From contig NC_089598.1 in the NCBI RefSeq assembly GCF_019320115.1, positions 79,052,570 through 79,116,569 of the forward strand: a stretch of DNA of 64,000 bases, given 5' to 3'. The DNA is from Miscanthus floridulus (lineage: Eukaryota > Streptophyta > Magnoliopsida > Poales > Poaceae). The stretch's first letter is position 1. Every line of letters starts with the position of its first letter. The notes under the pieces are model-generated. The model saw only the letters and a list, made by a program, of their open reading frames with translations, did not search any database and had not been told where the DNA came from. This document shows positions 22,871-32,889 of the stretch, one piece after another. The position numbers and the translations under genes are program-made.

Positions 22871-24850
22871 GTGCTAGGTGATTGCTTTAGCTTGCTCTTG
22901 TTTTGGCTAAACATGTTGGTTAGTTCTTGATCGATGCATGTGTGCAATATCTGAACTTAAGTTCACTTGTGTGCCATGCCTAATGTGCTTTCTATCCCTC
23001 TATAATAGTTTGTGTGATGTTTAGTTAAATAACTCTAGGTGCCTATGTCTTGCATGATCTTATGTTTGCCTTGAATGCTATTATGTGAAGCATCTCATAT
23101 TACCATTCTTCATATTCATGCACTTGCATCTTGCATCCCATCTAGGTACGCTAGATGAACCACGTGAAGGACGTGATATTGGAGCCAACCCCGAAGACGG
23201 TGTGTGGTGGACCTATCCTAAAGATGGAAGGACTAAGCAAGTGTCGAGATGGGAGATACTCACCAAGCGAGTGTCCTCTAACAAACACTAACCTAGTGTT
23301 GGATCCTAGGCAAGCCTCGGAGCATTCTAAGCCTCCTATGTATTTACAAATATCACTTGAGTTCTTTATGTTTGATGCATTAGGTTATAAGAGTTGATTG
23401 GAAACACTTGATGCATAGAACTACCTTGTCCAGAAATATACCTTGAACCCTATGTAGGTCCAAGATCGAATGTATGCTTAGCAATGCTTAGACTGGTAGA
23501 AGTCAGGTGATTTCCTATCACCTGTGAGATATAGGTGGATACCGAAACACAGTTGGCTATATTTGCTATCGTGGAAAAGAACCATGGGGTAATGTAAATG
23601 GAGACCGGATGGGATGTCGATAGAGAAGCAACAAGACATGGAGGCCTTGGGTGTGGATCTATCCCCATCTGTGTCGATTAAGGATCATACCATTGTTGGC
23701 ACTTTTGACAAGATTGAACGCATACCTATCACTTAGCTAGCTAGATAACTCGTTCTGACTATGAAGCCGAGTAGCTCAACTCAGGCCAGGCCCCGCTCTG
23801 TCAAAGTGAGGACTCTAGATGGAAGTAAGGATGTACGAGGAGAGGATCAATAGACCATGGGCAAGCATGACCTGAGCGACCTAGTCCAGGACCGTGGGTA
23901 GGCATGGCTTGAGCAACCTAGCTACCGTCAGCCACTGATTGTGCGGCGCTAGGCGAACCTGTAAAATGTGGACCTGAGTTGTACCAAAGGTGACCTAAGG
24001 CGACTAATGATCTGGTCTGCCTAGGTTTGTGTTAGGAATAAATTCCCAGCTGGTTGAAATCGATTCGAATCGTCGTCTCTCCCAGATAGTGAGAAACTTG
24101 GCTAGCTCCAACATCATAGTAATTATATTATGGAATGTGATGGTTCGGGTAAACATGAAATTACTACACTGGCTATGGTTACTATTGTATGCTATTAAAT
24201 GATATACTATGTGTTTGGCATAGGTTAGTTGCTAATCTAGAGATGAATAGCTATAATTAACTTGATGACAAAAGTATAATTGTACAACTGAATTAGTCGC
24301 TTTTTATGCAAAATATTGTCAAACTAGCTCCACTTATAAAAGCCTTGCATACTCCTTGGTGTTACTTTATTTCTAGTTTATGACGAGTAAGTCTAGCTGA
24401 GTACATTCGAGTACTCAGGGTTTATCCCACCATGTTGCAGGTAAAGTTTTAGCCTGCTGAAGATGGTGACTAACCACCGGTGGGCTCGGTGACTCTATAT
24501 TTATTTCTCATCTATATGCTTTTATCAGAGGATGTCACTTATGCTAGCAATGTATTTGGAACTTATATTAATGTAATCATTTGAAAGCTATGTTGTTTCA
24601 CTAATCGATTTTGAAACCCAAACTTGTACTGTTAATTGTGAACCCATTTGTAATATTATTTCTGCTGCAACTCTGTGTATGTGATTTGTATTTGCTTAAT
24701 CATACAATCTTGGTTGTGATGTTGATTTACTAAGGTCCTTCGTGACACTCGGTAGACTACCGAGTTTATATAAGTGAAAGTATGTGCATGTCAACGTGTT
24801 AGCAGGGACAGTCATACTTGATCTTGTATAAATTGGGCGGTTCTATCACA
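22871..24850. other. Remainder of LTR A, no gene seen
   Basis: Mixed-composition sequence without coding domains. Short open frames at 23085-23397 have no recognisable product. Near the end, GGTAGACTACC (24751-24761) is a small inverted repeat. The final 100 bp lead to the TCTATCACA terminus. Confidence 0.6.
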
Positions 24851-25153
24851 GGTCTCCTCCAACCTCTTCCACACTTCACTAGCTCTCTCATAATCCTTAA
24901 TTTGCTCAAATACCTTGTAATCAATGGCATTATAGATGGTGTTGAGAGCCATTGTGTTGCATTGCTTTTTGGCCTTATCAGTGTTGGTGAGATTGTCTGG
25001 ATCAAGAATCACATAGTCACTCTCGGTCACATCCCACACTTGATCATTGATTGAACCAAGATACATCTTCATTTTTCTCATCCAATAATCATAGCATGTG
25101 CCATCAAAGAATGGTGGTTTGCTCCCCAAATGGTTGAACACAACTTGAGCCAT
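24851..25153 (-). pseudogene. Gag N-terminus of copia-1 (5' fragment)
   Basis: It starts MAQVVFNHLGSKPPFF at 25153 and continues YDYWMRKMKMYLGSINDQVW...IYNAIDYKVFEQIKDYERASEVWKRLEET, the copia Gag N-terminal (DUF4219/UBN2-like) region. Copia-2 has the same start (MAQVMFNHVGGKPPFF). The frame is open until LTR A cuts it at the target duplication GGTCT (24851-24855); the downstream part resumes at 16068. Confidence 0.9.
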
Positions 25154-25199
25154 AATTTGACACCGAGGTTGTTAAGCCTTCAATCAAACGGTGACCACA

Positions 25200-25211
25200 G
25201 CTCTGACACCA
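25200..25211 (-). other. Primer-binding site of copia-1
   Basis: Minus strand TGGTGTCAGAGC, one change from the iMet-type TGGTATCAGAGC, two bases inside the LTR edge at 25214. Confidence 0.85.
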
Positions 25212-26104
25212 CTTGAAAGGTCCTAATATGGATAGAGGGGGTGAATATCCTATTTAAAAATCTACAAGATCACTAGAGCAATTTGATTAGTATGAAAAAT
25301 AGCAAAATGCAAACTTGCTAAAGCTCTACAAGGGTTGTAAGCCACCTATCCAACAATTCTAGTCACTATAATCACTAGGCACATAATTGCCTGAGTCACT
25401 ACTCACTAAGAGCTCCACTAGATGAACTTAAGCAACAAAGCAAGCTCTCAATTCTAGCTACACTAAAGAGCTTGCTACTACTAGTTTGTGGGAAAGTAAA
25501 AGAGTGAGTAGGGTGATTATACCGCCATGTAGAGGAGTGAACCAATCACAATGTGAAGACAACAAATCACCGGGAGAAATCCAATCACACAAGAGACATA
25601 GGATTTTTCTACCGAGGTTCATGTGCTTGTCGGCTGCTAGTCCCCGTTGAGTCGACCAACACTTGGTGGTTCAGTAGCTATGAGGTGTTGCATGAACCTT
25701 GTCCACACAATTGGACACTACAAGAACCTACCCACAAGTAAGGTAGCTCAATGACACTAGCAATGTACTAGAGTTGCCTTTAGCGCTCTGCCAAAAAGGC
25801 ATAAGACCCCTCACAAGCAACTGATCGAGGCCAGAGACAATCACCAACTCTGCCTAATGATCCTCCAATCACCAAACCATCTAGGTGTTGGCAAACACCA
25901 AGAGTAACAAGCTCACAACCAGCCCAAATCACGCAACTAGTGCCAAAAGATGATGCAACTCAATGTAATACACTAGAGGCTCTCCAATCTCACTCTAGAT
26001 GATGAAATCAAGTGAACAAGTGATTGGAGTGTGTTGCTTAGCTTCCAAAGGGTGTGCACAAGTGTATGAGGTGCCAAGAGAGTGGCTAAGGCCGGCCACA
26101 CCTG

Positions 26105-26113
26105 CTATTTATA
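26105..26113 (-). promoter_or_regulatory. TATA box of copia-1 LTR
   Basis: Minus strand TATAAATAG preceded by GTGTGGC; same context as TATAAATAG at 37752 in LTR E. Confidence 0.65.
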
Positions 26114-26159
26114 GCCACACAAGCAAATAGAGCCGTTATACCCCTTGGAGCTGCTTTCT

Positions 26160-26680
26160 GCGAGGGCACTGGACATGGCGGTGCGGTCACTGGATAGGGG
26201 GTGATGGTGCCCCAATGGTCAAATTCCAATGATCGACCAATGGCTAGTTGGTCACCGGACAAGGGTGACGGTGGCACCGGACAGGGGGTGGCGGTGCCAC
26301 CCTGGCTGAGCCCCCAAAACACCCCTCCCTGGATAATTAGGGTGGTGCACCGCCACCCCATGGCGATGACTAGGGCGGTGCCCTCTTGGCCCTATCTCTA
26401 GCAAGTCCCTACCTTAGTTAAAAAGTGGCTGTGGCACCGGAGAGCCAGTGATGGTGCACCGCCATGCCAAGGGCGGTGCACACAGTCATGTCCGTTGATG
26501 ACCCTAGCATTGCTGCTCTCTACCATGTCCAGCCTATCACTGGATAGGCCAGGGCGGTGTACCACCACACCTAGGGTAGTGACCACCCTGAACCAGCTAC
26601 TCTCGGCCTCGGCCAGTTGGTCACCAGATAGGCCAGGGCGGTGCATCACCGCACCGATGGTGGTGACCACCCCAAGGCAA
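26160..26680. repeat. CpG-rich palindromic word cluster in copia-1 LTR
   Basis: Words such as GGTGGTGCACCGCCACC (26341-26357), GGTGCACCGCC and GGCGGTGCATCACCGC recur at least six times in both orientations. Palindrome-rich cis-regions are known from maize Sirevirus LTRs; here they lie upstream (minus strand) of the TATA box, where regulatory U3 sequence is expected. Confidence 0.7.
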
Positions 26681-27394
26681 AAACCTCCGTTAGCTATGTT
26701 TTTGATTCTTGATTCGATCCACAAGCAGTCTAACACTACTTTGCAAGCGATGCTAACTCTCAAAGTGTTTTCTCAAAAACATGTTAGAGCCAAGTTAGCA
26801 TTTCTCAAAACATTTTCCATAAATATTTTCGCTTGCTCTTCGATGTGCACTAGGCATAAATGCAATGCATGAAGTCTAACACCTAGTGGCACTAGATGAC
26901 TGAATTGTCTAGTTAAGAAGCCCTCTTAATAGTACAGCCATCTATCCTAAATGTGATCACACTCTCTATAGTGTCTTGATCGCTAAAACAAAATCCCCAA
27001 TTATACCTTTGCCTTGATCTTCATAGGGTTTTGTTTTTTTTCTTTCTTCTTTTCCAAGTTGAGCACTTGATCATCATCACATGTGGCCATCTCATCATTT
27101 CATGTGATCAACATCACCATTTGAGTTCCACCATGCTCCTCACTTGGATTCCACCAACCTAGCTCATATCATCACTCATGAAAAATGTTAGTGCTTAGGT
27201 TTCATCAATTATCCAAAACTAAACTAGGGCTTTCAGTCTCAAATGATACATCCATGAAGCATAGTCTCATTTCAACATGATACAATCTATCTCAAACTCA
27301 AGATACATCAATAAAGCTCACAAACTATAGTTGCAATACATATCTCTAGGTACAAAGATAAGAAATGAAACAAACATCCTAAAGCTTTAATCAG

Positions 27395-27420
27395 TCTCTC
27401 TCCCCCTTTGTCATCTATCA
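27395..27420 (-). other. PPT-like motif of element F
   Basis: Plus strand CTCTCCCCCTTTGTCATC, i.e. a minus-strand AAAGGGGGAGAG tract followed by the ACCACAAAGG context also seen in copia-2 (46339-46366). Part of the multiple-PPT signature of Sireviruses. Confidence 0.6.
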
Positions 27421-27486
27421 CCACAAAGGTCGCCAAAAGATCAAATAAAGCACAAAGGGGCTGCGAGTTGTCTCTGAAAGTAGTGA

Positions 27487-29397
27487 TCACTCATCATCTC
27501 TGCCATCACCCTCATCATCTAAACATGGAGCCCTAGCTGGGCGCAAACCACCTTCACTAGATGGGTCATAACCACCATACCCATAGTGGCTATATCCACT
27601 AGTGAGGTCACCCCACTAGTCTGAAGCATACTCGTCTGCTGCACTAGGATGTGGCTAAGCATGAGTAGACACATGAGCCTGTAGTGGCAAGGTGTTAGGG
27701 TGCTCAGTGCCTGCTCCTGCTATTGCTGAGCCTACTAAGCATACTGCTGCTCCTGTCTCTAAAGAAACTAAGCAAACTCTCTATCATACCGGACCTGTCG
27801 CTGCTCCTCTATCTCTGGTTCACTAAGATCCTCATATGAAATTAGAGACGTAGGAGGATTAAGCTCCAAGTTCTAAGAGATCTGCTTGAGAGTCTAGGTG
27901 TCCTTCCTCCTAGCCTCCCTCTCTCTGTTGTCTAGTCTAGATATCTCTGCACATCCCAAATATAGCGCTAAATATAATGCAAATAGGAGACAGAGGGCTA
28001 TGGCATAGTGAAGACAAACAAGGAAGAGCATGTGGTGGAGGTGAAGTTTCTCCTACTGCTTCACCACCCTTAGGTGCATCTGCCTCTGCTATTGCTGCTC
28101 CCCCAGTCTAGGTGGGAGAGCTCCAACCTCTGTCAAGTCATCCACTATCTTGAGGACTTTGTACTTCTTGTCATACTCAAATGTGTGTCATGTCTCCTTC
28201 TCAATCATAAACATGATGTAGGGTGCAAATCCATAGCCCTTGAGGGGCCTCTCACCAACACTCCTATCTTTGACAAAATAAAATCAAAGAAACTGAAGGA
28301 CTGTGCACCAGGTGACATCCTATGGAGCAAGTTTCTAGAATAATCAACAATGTTTCCCTTGTCTCCTCCTTTGCAATCAATGGTATTCCTAAACATTCTA
28401 TCTAGGTACCTGTAGGTGGGGTGAAGGCCATTCACCTTTCCAACTGATCCACCCCTGTATATATAGGCAAGTCTCTCAGGTGGGTAGATCCCCTTAGAGT
28501 GTATCTTCTCCTATTGAAGATCCTCCTTTGAACATCCAAGTAAGGCTACAAAGTCATTATAGTCAACATTGTATCACTAACCTTCCAGCATCCAATGCAT
28601 ACGCTTAGGCTCATCCTCAACAAACATGATAGCATAGAACTAAGCTATTACTTTAGAGTTCCAATCCTGCTAAAACTCCATGAGCCCATAAATCCCTTTG
28701 CTCTCACAAATAGCAATTGCTTCATCAAGAGAGAGCTTCTTCAACTCTCTAATATGCTTCTAGTCAATCCACTAAGATTTTGCTACTACTGGGTTTCTAG
28801 AGAGGATCATACTAGTTTAATAATCAAGCTAAAGCATAGTGCGAAACCTGTGATCATAAGGGCAACTCTCTGGCTGACTCCTTGGATCAATCCTCCTCAG
28901 CTCTCTAGCTCTCTCAATCATATCATTTCCCTTGTAATTAACTCTAGCAACATAATCAGATATAGCAGTACGATGTACCTTGAGCATACCAAAGTGTATG
29001 CTATGAGCTAGCAATCCTCCATGAGGCGGGTGCTGAACTTGAGGTGCCTCCTCATCCTCCTCAATCTCCTCCTCATCATCTGGACTATCGACATCTGAGT
29101 CTCTGTTAGTGCCCTTTCTCTTCCTATACTCAACTCTGTAGTCTTCAGTCTCATCATCATCAAAAGAGGGACTGCTACCATCTCCACCCTCTCTGTACTA
29201 TGGAGCACCCCTAGTAGCTCTAGAGGGTCTCCTGCTACTGGCCTACTCCTGCTAACTGAACTTGGGATGCATGTCCTATCTTGCCTTCTTGTATTTTTCA
29301 GAAGCAGGTCTATCTCGCTAAGCCTTAGACCGATGCTCGAGCCTACCATCCTTGTGTCTCCCCATACTTGCTGCCCTGTATCCAAAAAGGTTTGCAA
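27487..29397 (-). pseudogene. Decayed extra ORF downstream of gag in F (plant-transposon-type domain, env-like position)
   Basis: Reading the minus strand in one frame gives a recognisable grass retrotransposon-associated protein. It has an N-terminal charged part with basic and acidic runs, then ARVNYKGNDMIERARELRRIDPRSQ, an IDWKHI and FYAIMFVEDEPKRMHWM block, VNGLHPTYRYLDRMFRNTI and a Gln/Tyr/Gly-rich tail ending CLDDEGDGRDDE. It resembles the 'putative plant transposon protein' domain family (Transposase_32-like; from memory, not searched). Sireviruses carry an env-like ORF at this position. It has many in-frame TAG codons where Gln is expected. Function unknown. Confidence 0.55.
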
Positions 29398-29459
29398 AGA
29401 ATCTCAGATACATGCCCAATCAATATTTCTTATATCATTGTCTATATACATATAATCTT

Positions 29460-30200
29460 TTATCCATAATCTCGTAATCACCTATCCCAACCATGGTCAA
29501 GGTTTACAAGACTAATTTAGACAGGCAATCATAAATATAGAGACAACATTGATAAAAAATTGAGTCAAGGCTACATGTTATCCTGCACTACTGGCTCATG
29601 TCCGATATGCATACCGGACACGTTCGGTATGGACACACAACAAGCCCTAACAAGGGTCCTATCCTTAATCTCAATCATTCCAATCCAAACTTTGAGGGTA
29701 GCTTCTCCATCACCAATGCAGTACTTTTACCAAAGAAATTTGTATTTGAAGCATAAATGAGTAGATCGAAAGAGGTCCGGGATTTGAATACCTAGAATGG
29801 GAGACTTAAAATCGATTCCAAATCCATGGTGGAGATCCTTGATTCTTGTTGTGGGAACCCTCCAATCCTTCTCCCTTCTCCTCTCCTTCCTTCTCCTCAC
29901 TTGGCCATGGTCTGAGGAGGCAAATGCGGCTACTAGGGCGCTAGGCTCGATGATGTTGTGGCTACTGGCGAGGGCGAGCGATAGGATGGAGGAAACAGCA
30001 CAGAGGCAAAAGAGAGGGAGGAGAGGCATGGCCAATGGCATGGAAAGGCCAGGCCACGATGAGCGTGGCGCGAGGATGAGAGCAGGGTGAGCGACGGTGC
30101 TGCTGGGTGAAGAGACTGAGAAAGAAAGAATGGGCCTTAGACTTGGGCTGAATGGGTACAGGAATATATATCCCCCATGGATACCCACATTCGGTATTTG
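29460..30200 (-). promoter_or_regulatory. Promoter-like leader upstream of the extra ORF in F
   Basis: On the minus strand a TATATAT run (~30164-30171) is followed by TGGGCC/GGCCCA-type words, a pyrimidine-rich stretch (TTCTTTCTTTCTCAGTCTC) and a GC-rich ~250 bp segment (30100-29860). This layout resembles a plant core promoter plus 5' leader. Near 29611-29630 is an imperfect palindrome (ATACCGGACACGTTCGGTAT) akin to the one at 32920. No domain is recognised in the open frames (29727-30188). Function is inferred from layout only. Confidence 0.35.
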
Positions 30201-31499
30201 CGAGAACCACCCAGATGCTCCAAATTTTCATCTCTCAAATCCAAAACCCTTCTCTGTCACTTCTTAATCCAAAAACATGTCTGTCCTTGATCCAAAACAA
30301 AGTATACTCATTTTTTCTTATCCAAATGCCAATAGTTGCTCTTCTCTTTTCCAAAAACTTGGCATATAACTTTTGCTTACTTGAGATAGATTTAGTGAGA
30401 CAAAGTAGATTTATGGACTTAAGAGGGAGTCATGCCACTTATGATTAGCGAATCAAACAATCAAAGATAACAATAATCACAATTGGCATGACTTAGGTCA
30501 CAAAGACCAAGAATCGAATGGTTTTTCAAATTCACACCACCTATAGATGCTAGTTAGGGATTTTTGAAAAACATCTATCCTATGTCACACAAATGCACAC
30601 TCTAGCATATAAGAGGCCTTAGATGCACTTACAATGCATGAATGTAAATCCATATCTTTGCCTTGAGTCCACTAAATTTTCCACTAAGACAACACACGAC
30701 ATGATAGTCATTATGCTTGTATCACTACTCTACTAGTCATGCCGTCACAAGGATCCAATTTTCATACCTAGGACTACAAGATCACTAAAAGAGATTGTTA
30801 GTCCACAATGGCACAAAATAGAAGAGTGAACTCCCCCTCAATAAGTGCTACAAGTAATTTGAATAACTTGCCACAAGCACTTTACTCAATTATGAATATG
30901 AGAGAGTCAACTTTCCATTTTGACCAACACATAGTTTGCCATTTTAAGTGAGTTCAAGAGATGCTTACAACCACTTAGATATAATGAATCACTAAGCTTC
31001 TGAGTCATCTAAGAATATATGAAGTTGCAACAATCATTACTTAGCAACAATCACATTTGAGGTTCTGCCCCCTGCCATATGGGTATGTGCACGACAGAAC
31101 CCAACAATTCACAGCTTGTGATTATTGATTCTTGCTCTTTCATTTCTTATATGTCTGCATCTCAACAAGTGAATTGCTCTACTAGAGAGCCATTAAAAGC
31201 ACCATATGGCAAGCAACAAATGATCAATTTGAATCTAATTAGCCACTTTCAATATTTCACAAATATGCCTATTTGTGAGTTATTGAGCAAGTTAAACTTA
31301 AAGCAGCTATCCTACAAGGTTTAGGTACTTGTTACCAATAGTGAAGATGAAGTAAAGAAATTAATCAATTGTTGTTCTTCGGGTCAACCATATAAGAGGT
31401 TATGGTAAGAATTGGTTGATAGATTAAGTGAATATTTTCAATATGTTGCTCAACCACCCTAAAGACTTCATCTCACCACTAAGTACCTACATCAACATC
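30201..31499 (-). other. Noncoding part of F between gag and the extra ORF
   Basis: AT-rich sequence with one PPT-like tract (ACTCCCCCTC, ~30833-30842). No coding domain is seen; pol would normally be here, which makes its absence notable. Confidence 0.55.
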
Positions 31500-32889
31500 C
31501 TAAGCACACTTTGGTACCCAACTCTTGTTGGGTACTTTTGAGTTAGTCAACAAGTGCTTAGGCACCCAAATAGCCTTAATACTAGTTTGTGGTAAACACA
31601 TCACCTTGCTAGTGCTAACTCCATTTGTAGATGCCCTTTTCTTCTACAAGCATAGCATAGACGACCTTGATTTGCTCTATGCTTGTTTTGCTTGTTGGGA
31701 CACTTATCAACGATATGCCCCATCTCATTGCATCCATAGCATCTTCTTGTTGTAACTTGGGCCTTCTTTCTTGCCTCTTTGTACAAGGGGTAATTCTTGG
31801 TAGGATGGCCCAACTTCTTGTATATGAGACAAGGACTTGGTTCATCACTCTTCATTTGCTTGGCCACCTTGGTAGAAGCCTTTTGATCGGCGGCTTCAAC
31901 CTTGTTAGCCCAACTCTTGTGTGGACATATAGCTCACTCATGCCCATACCATCCACAACCATAGCACAATCTTTTTCCATGTTTCTTGCTCTTGGTTGCT
32001 TTGACTTTGCTTGAGTTGTGATTCTTTTGTAGGATTTTGGAGGGAGCAAGGCTTGAACCCTTCTCAAGCTTCTTCACCATATTTTCATGGTTATCTTGAG
32101 AAGGTTCTGCTTCCTCCTTACCCTTCAACCAAATCACATCATTTCTTAGCCTTTCTACTTCTTCTTTGAGCTCATTACTTTCTAAACGATTTTGCTCAAT
32201 CAAAGATTGGCTTGCTTGAGAAGCACACTCATTAGTACAAGGAATATTTAATTTAGATGGTGTACAAGTGAGTGTGTGAGTGGAAGGTTGAGATGATTTT
32301 ACTGATATGATCACAACCTCATGAGCTACCTCAAGCATGAAATGTGATTCCACTAACTTTTCATGTGAGCACTTGAGATGAACATAGTTAGCTTGAAGTA
32401 CATTGTATTTGCTTGATAGTTCATCTAGTCTTGCCTTGAGCTCAATGTTGTCCTTTTCTAGTTGTGACACACTAGAAGAGGAGTTAGTAACTAAGGCATG
32501 CTCAATTGACAATTTTTCATACCTTTCATTCAATGCCTTTAGTTCTTCCAACTTGGAGATGAGAAACTTTTCTTGCTTTTGAAATGATTGTTCTTGTTCC
32601 TCATTCTCTTCTTCAAGCTCATCATTCTTTTCAACTATCTTCCTGATTATGAACTTGTCTTTGCGGTTGAGATGATCAAGGTTGTAGTTGTCTTCAACTT
32701 CAACATCACTCTTATCTTGATCATCCACTTGTGCTTTCTCCTTTTCTTGATCTTTCTTGTTACTCTTCTTCTTGCTTTTCTTGATCATGAGACACAAGTG
32801 ATGAGTATCATTAGATACTGAGGTTGACTCATCACTTGGCTGCCATCGAGCTTGATCATTGTCACAGATGCCAACTTGCTATCTTACTA
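31500..32889 (-). pseudogene. Gag coiled-coil and four-knuckle C-terminus of F
   Basis: 32797-31934 encodes a basic start (KKSKKKSNKKDQ), a long predicted coiled coil (IVEKNDELEEENEEQEQSFQKQEKFLISKLEELKAL onwards) and a CYGCGWYGHE knuckle. In the next frame come CLIYKKLGHP (decayed knuckle), CYGCNEMGHIVDKC and CYACRRKGHL, so four knuckle units. The end carries repeated WVPK motifs and a stop at 31500-31502. The length and four knuckles match the gag of D, not copia-1/2. At least two frame breaks. Confidence 0.78.
31514..31535 (-). other. Perfect hairpin at the gag end of F
   Basis: Arms GTACCCAAC and GTTGGGTAC (9 bp) around a 4-base loop, 12 bases before the gag stop. Counterparts: 42743-42760 (D), 50091-50108 (copia-2), 14283-14300 (copia-1). 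Confidence 0.6.

Larger units (their letters stand above)
16069..24850 (+). repeat. Solo LTR 'A' (~5.1 kb without its insertion), gypsy-like
   Basis: It begins TGTAACACCC and ends TCTATCACA with a perfect 5 bp target duplication. The first bases and the late motif (GTACTCAGGGTTTATCCC...TTGCAGG, ~24410-24440) resemble the chromovirus LTRs, so a related chromovirus family is inferred. No second copy of the terminal sequence, PBS, PPT or coding domain is seen, so a solo LTR left by LTR-LTR recombination is the best reading. A very long LTR of 5.1 kb is unusual, and a non-autonomous element is the alternative. Contents: AT-rich start, a GC-rich part (17030-17145 and 20809-21260) split by solo LTR B, a tandem array at ~21560-22870, and otherwise nothing recognised. 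Confidence 0.82.
10868..27235 (-). mobile_element. Sirevirus-type Ty1/copia 'copia-1', split by solo LTRs A and B, 3' end outside window
   Basis: On the minus strand: 5' LTR (27235-25214), PBS, gag (25153-24851, then 16068-14267), protease, integrase, RT and RNase H (end 11073). Integrase before RT defines copia. The long Lys/Glu-rich gag with two CCHC knuckles and a ~2 kb LTR beginning TGAAAGG fit Sireviruses. It is interrupted by A at 16069-24850 and by chromovirus C, which removed its 3' end from view. Both the integrase and RT active sites carry Asp-to-Asn changes. Confidence 0.92.
25214..27235 (-). repeat. 5' LTR of copia-1 (2022 bp)
   Basis: In plus orientation it runs TGAAAGG...GGCTTTCA, like the copia-2 LTRs; both ends and the flanking domains align to them. 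TATA (minus TATAAATAG) is at 26105-26113. The U3 side, 26160-26680, is a dense set of inverted GGCGGTG/CACCGCC words that replaces the ACCGGACGC-type words of copia-2. The right flank GTCTC (27236-27240) should be the target duplication; its partner is outside the window. Confidence 0.92.

Noticed and set aside
22210..23668. Short frames in LTR A considered as host genes
   Set aside because: Small, without domains, inside a TSD-bounded LTR and over the 181 bp repeat.
29727..30188. Frame of 153 codons in element F considered as a secreted protein
   Set aside because: A hydrophobic Pro/Ser/Leu start and no supporting similarity; the segment reads better as a GC-rich leader.
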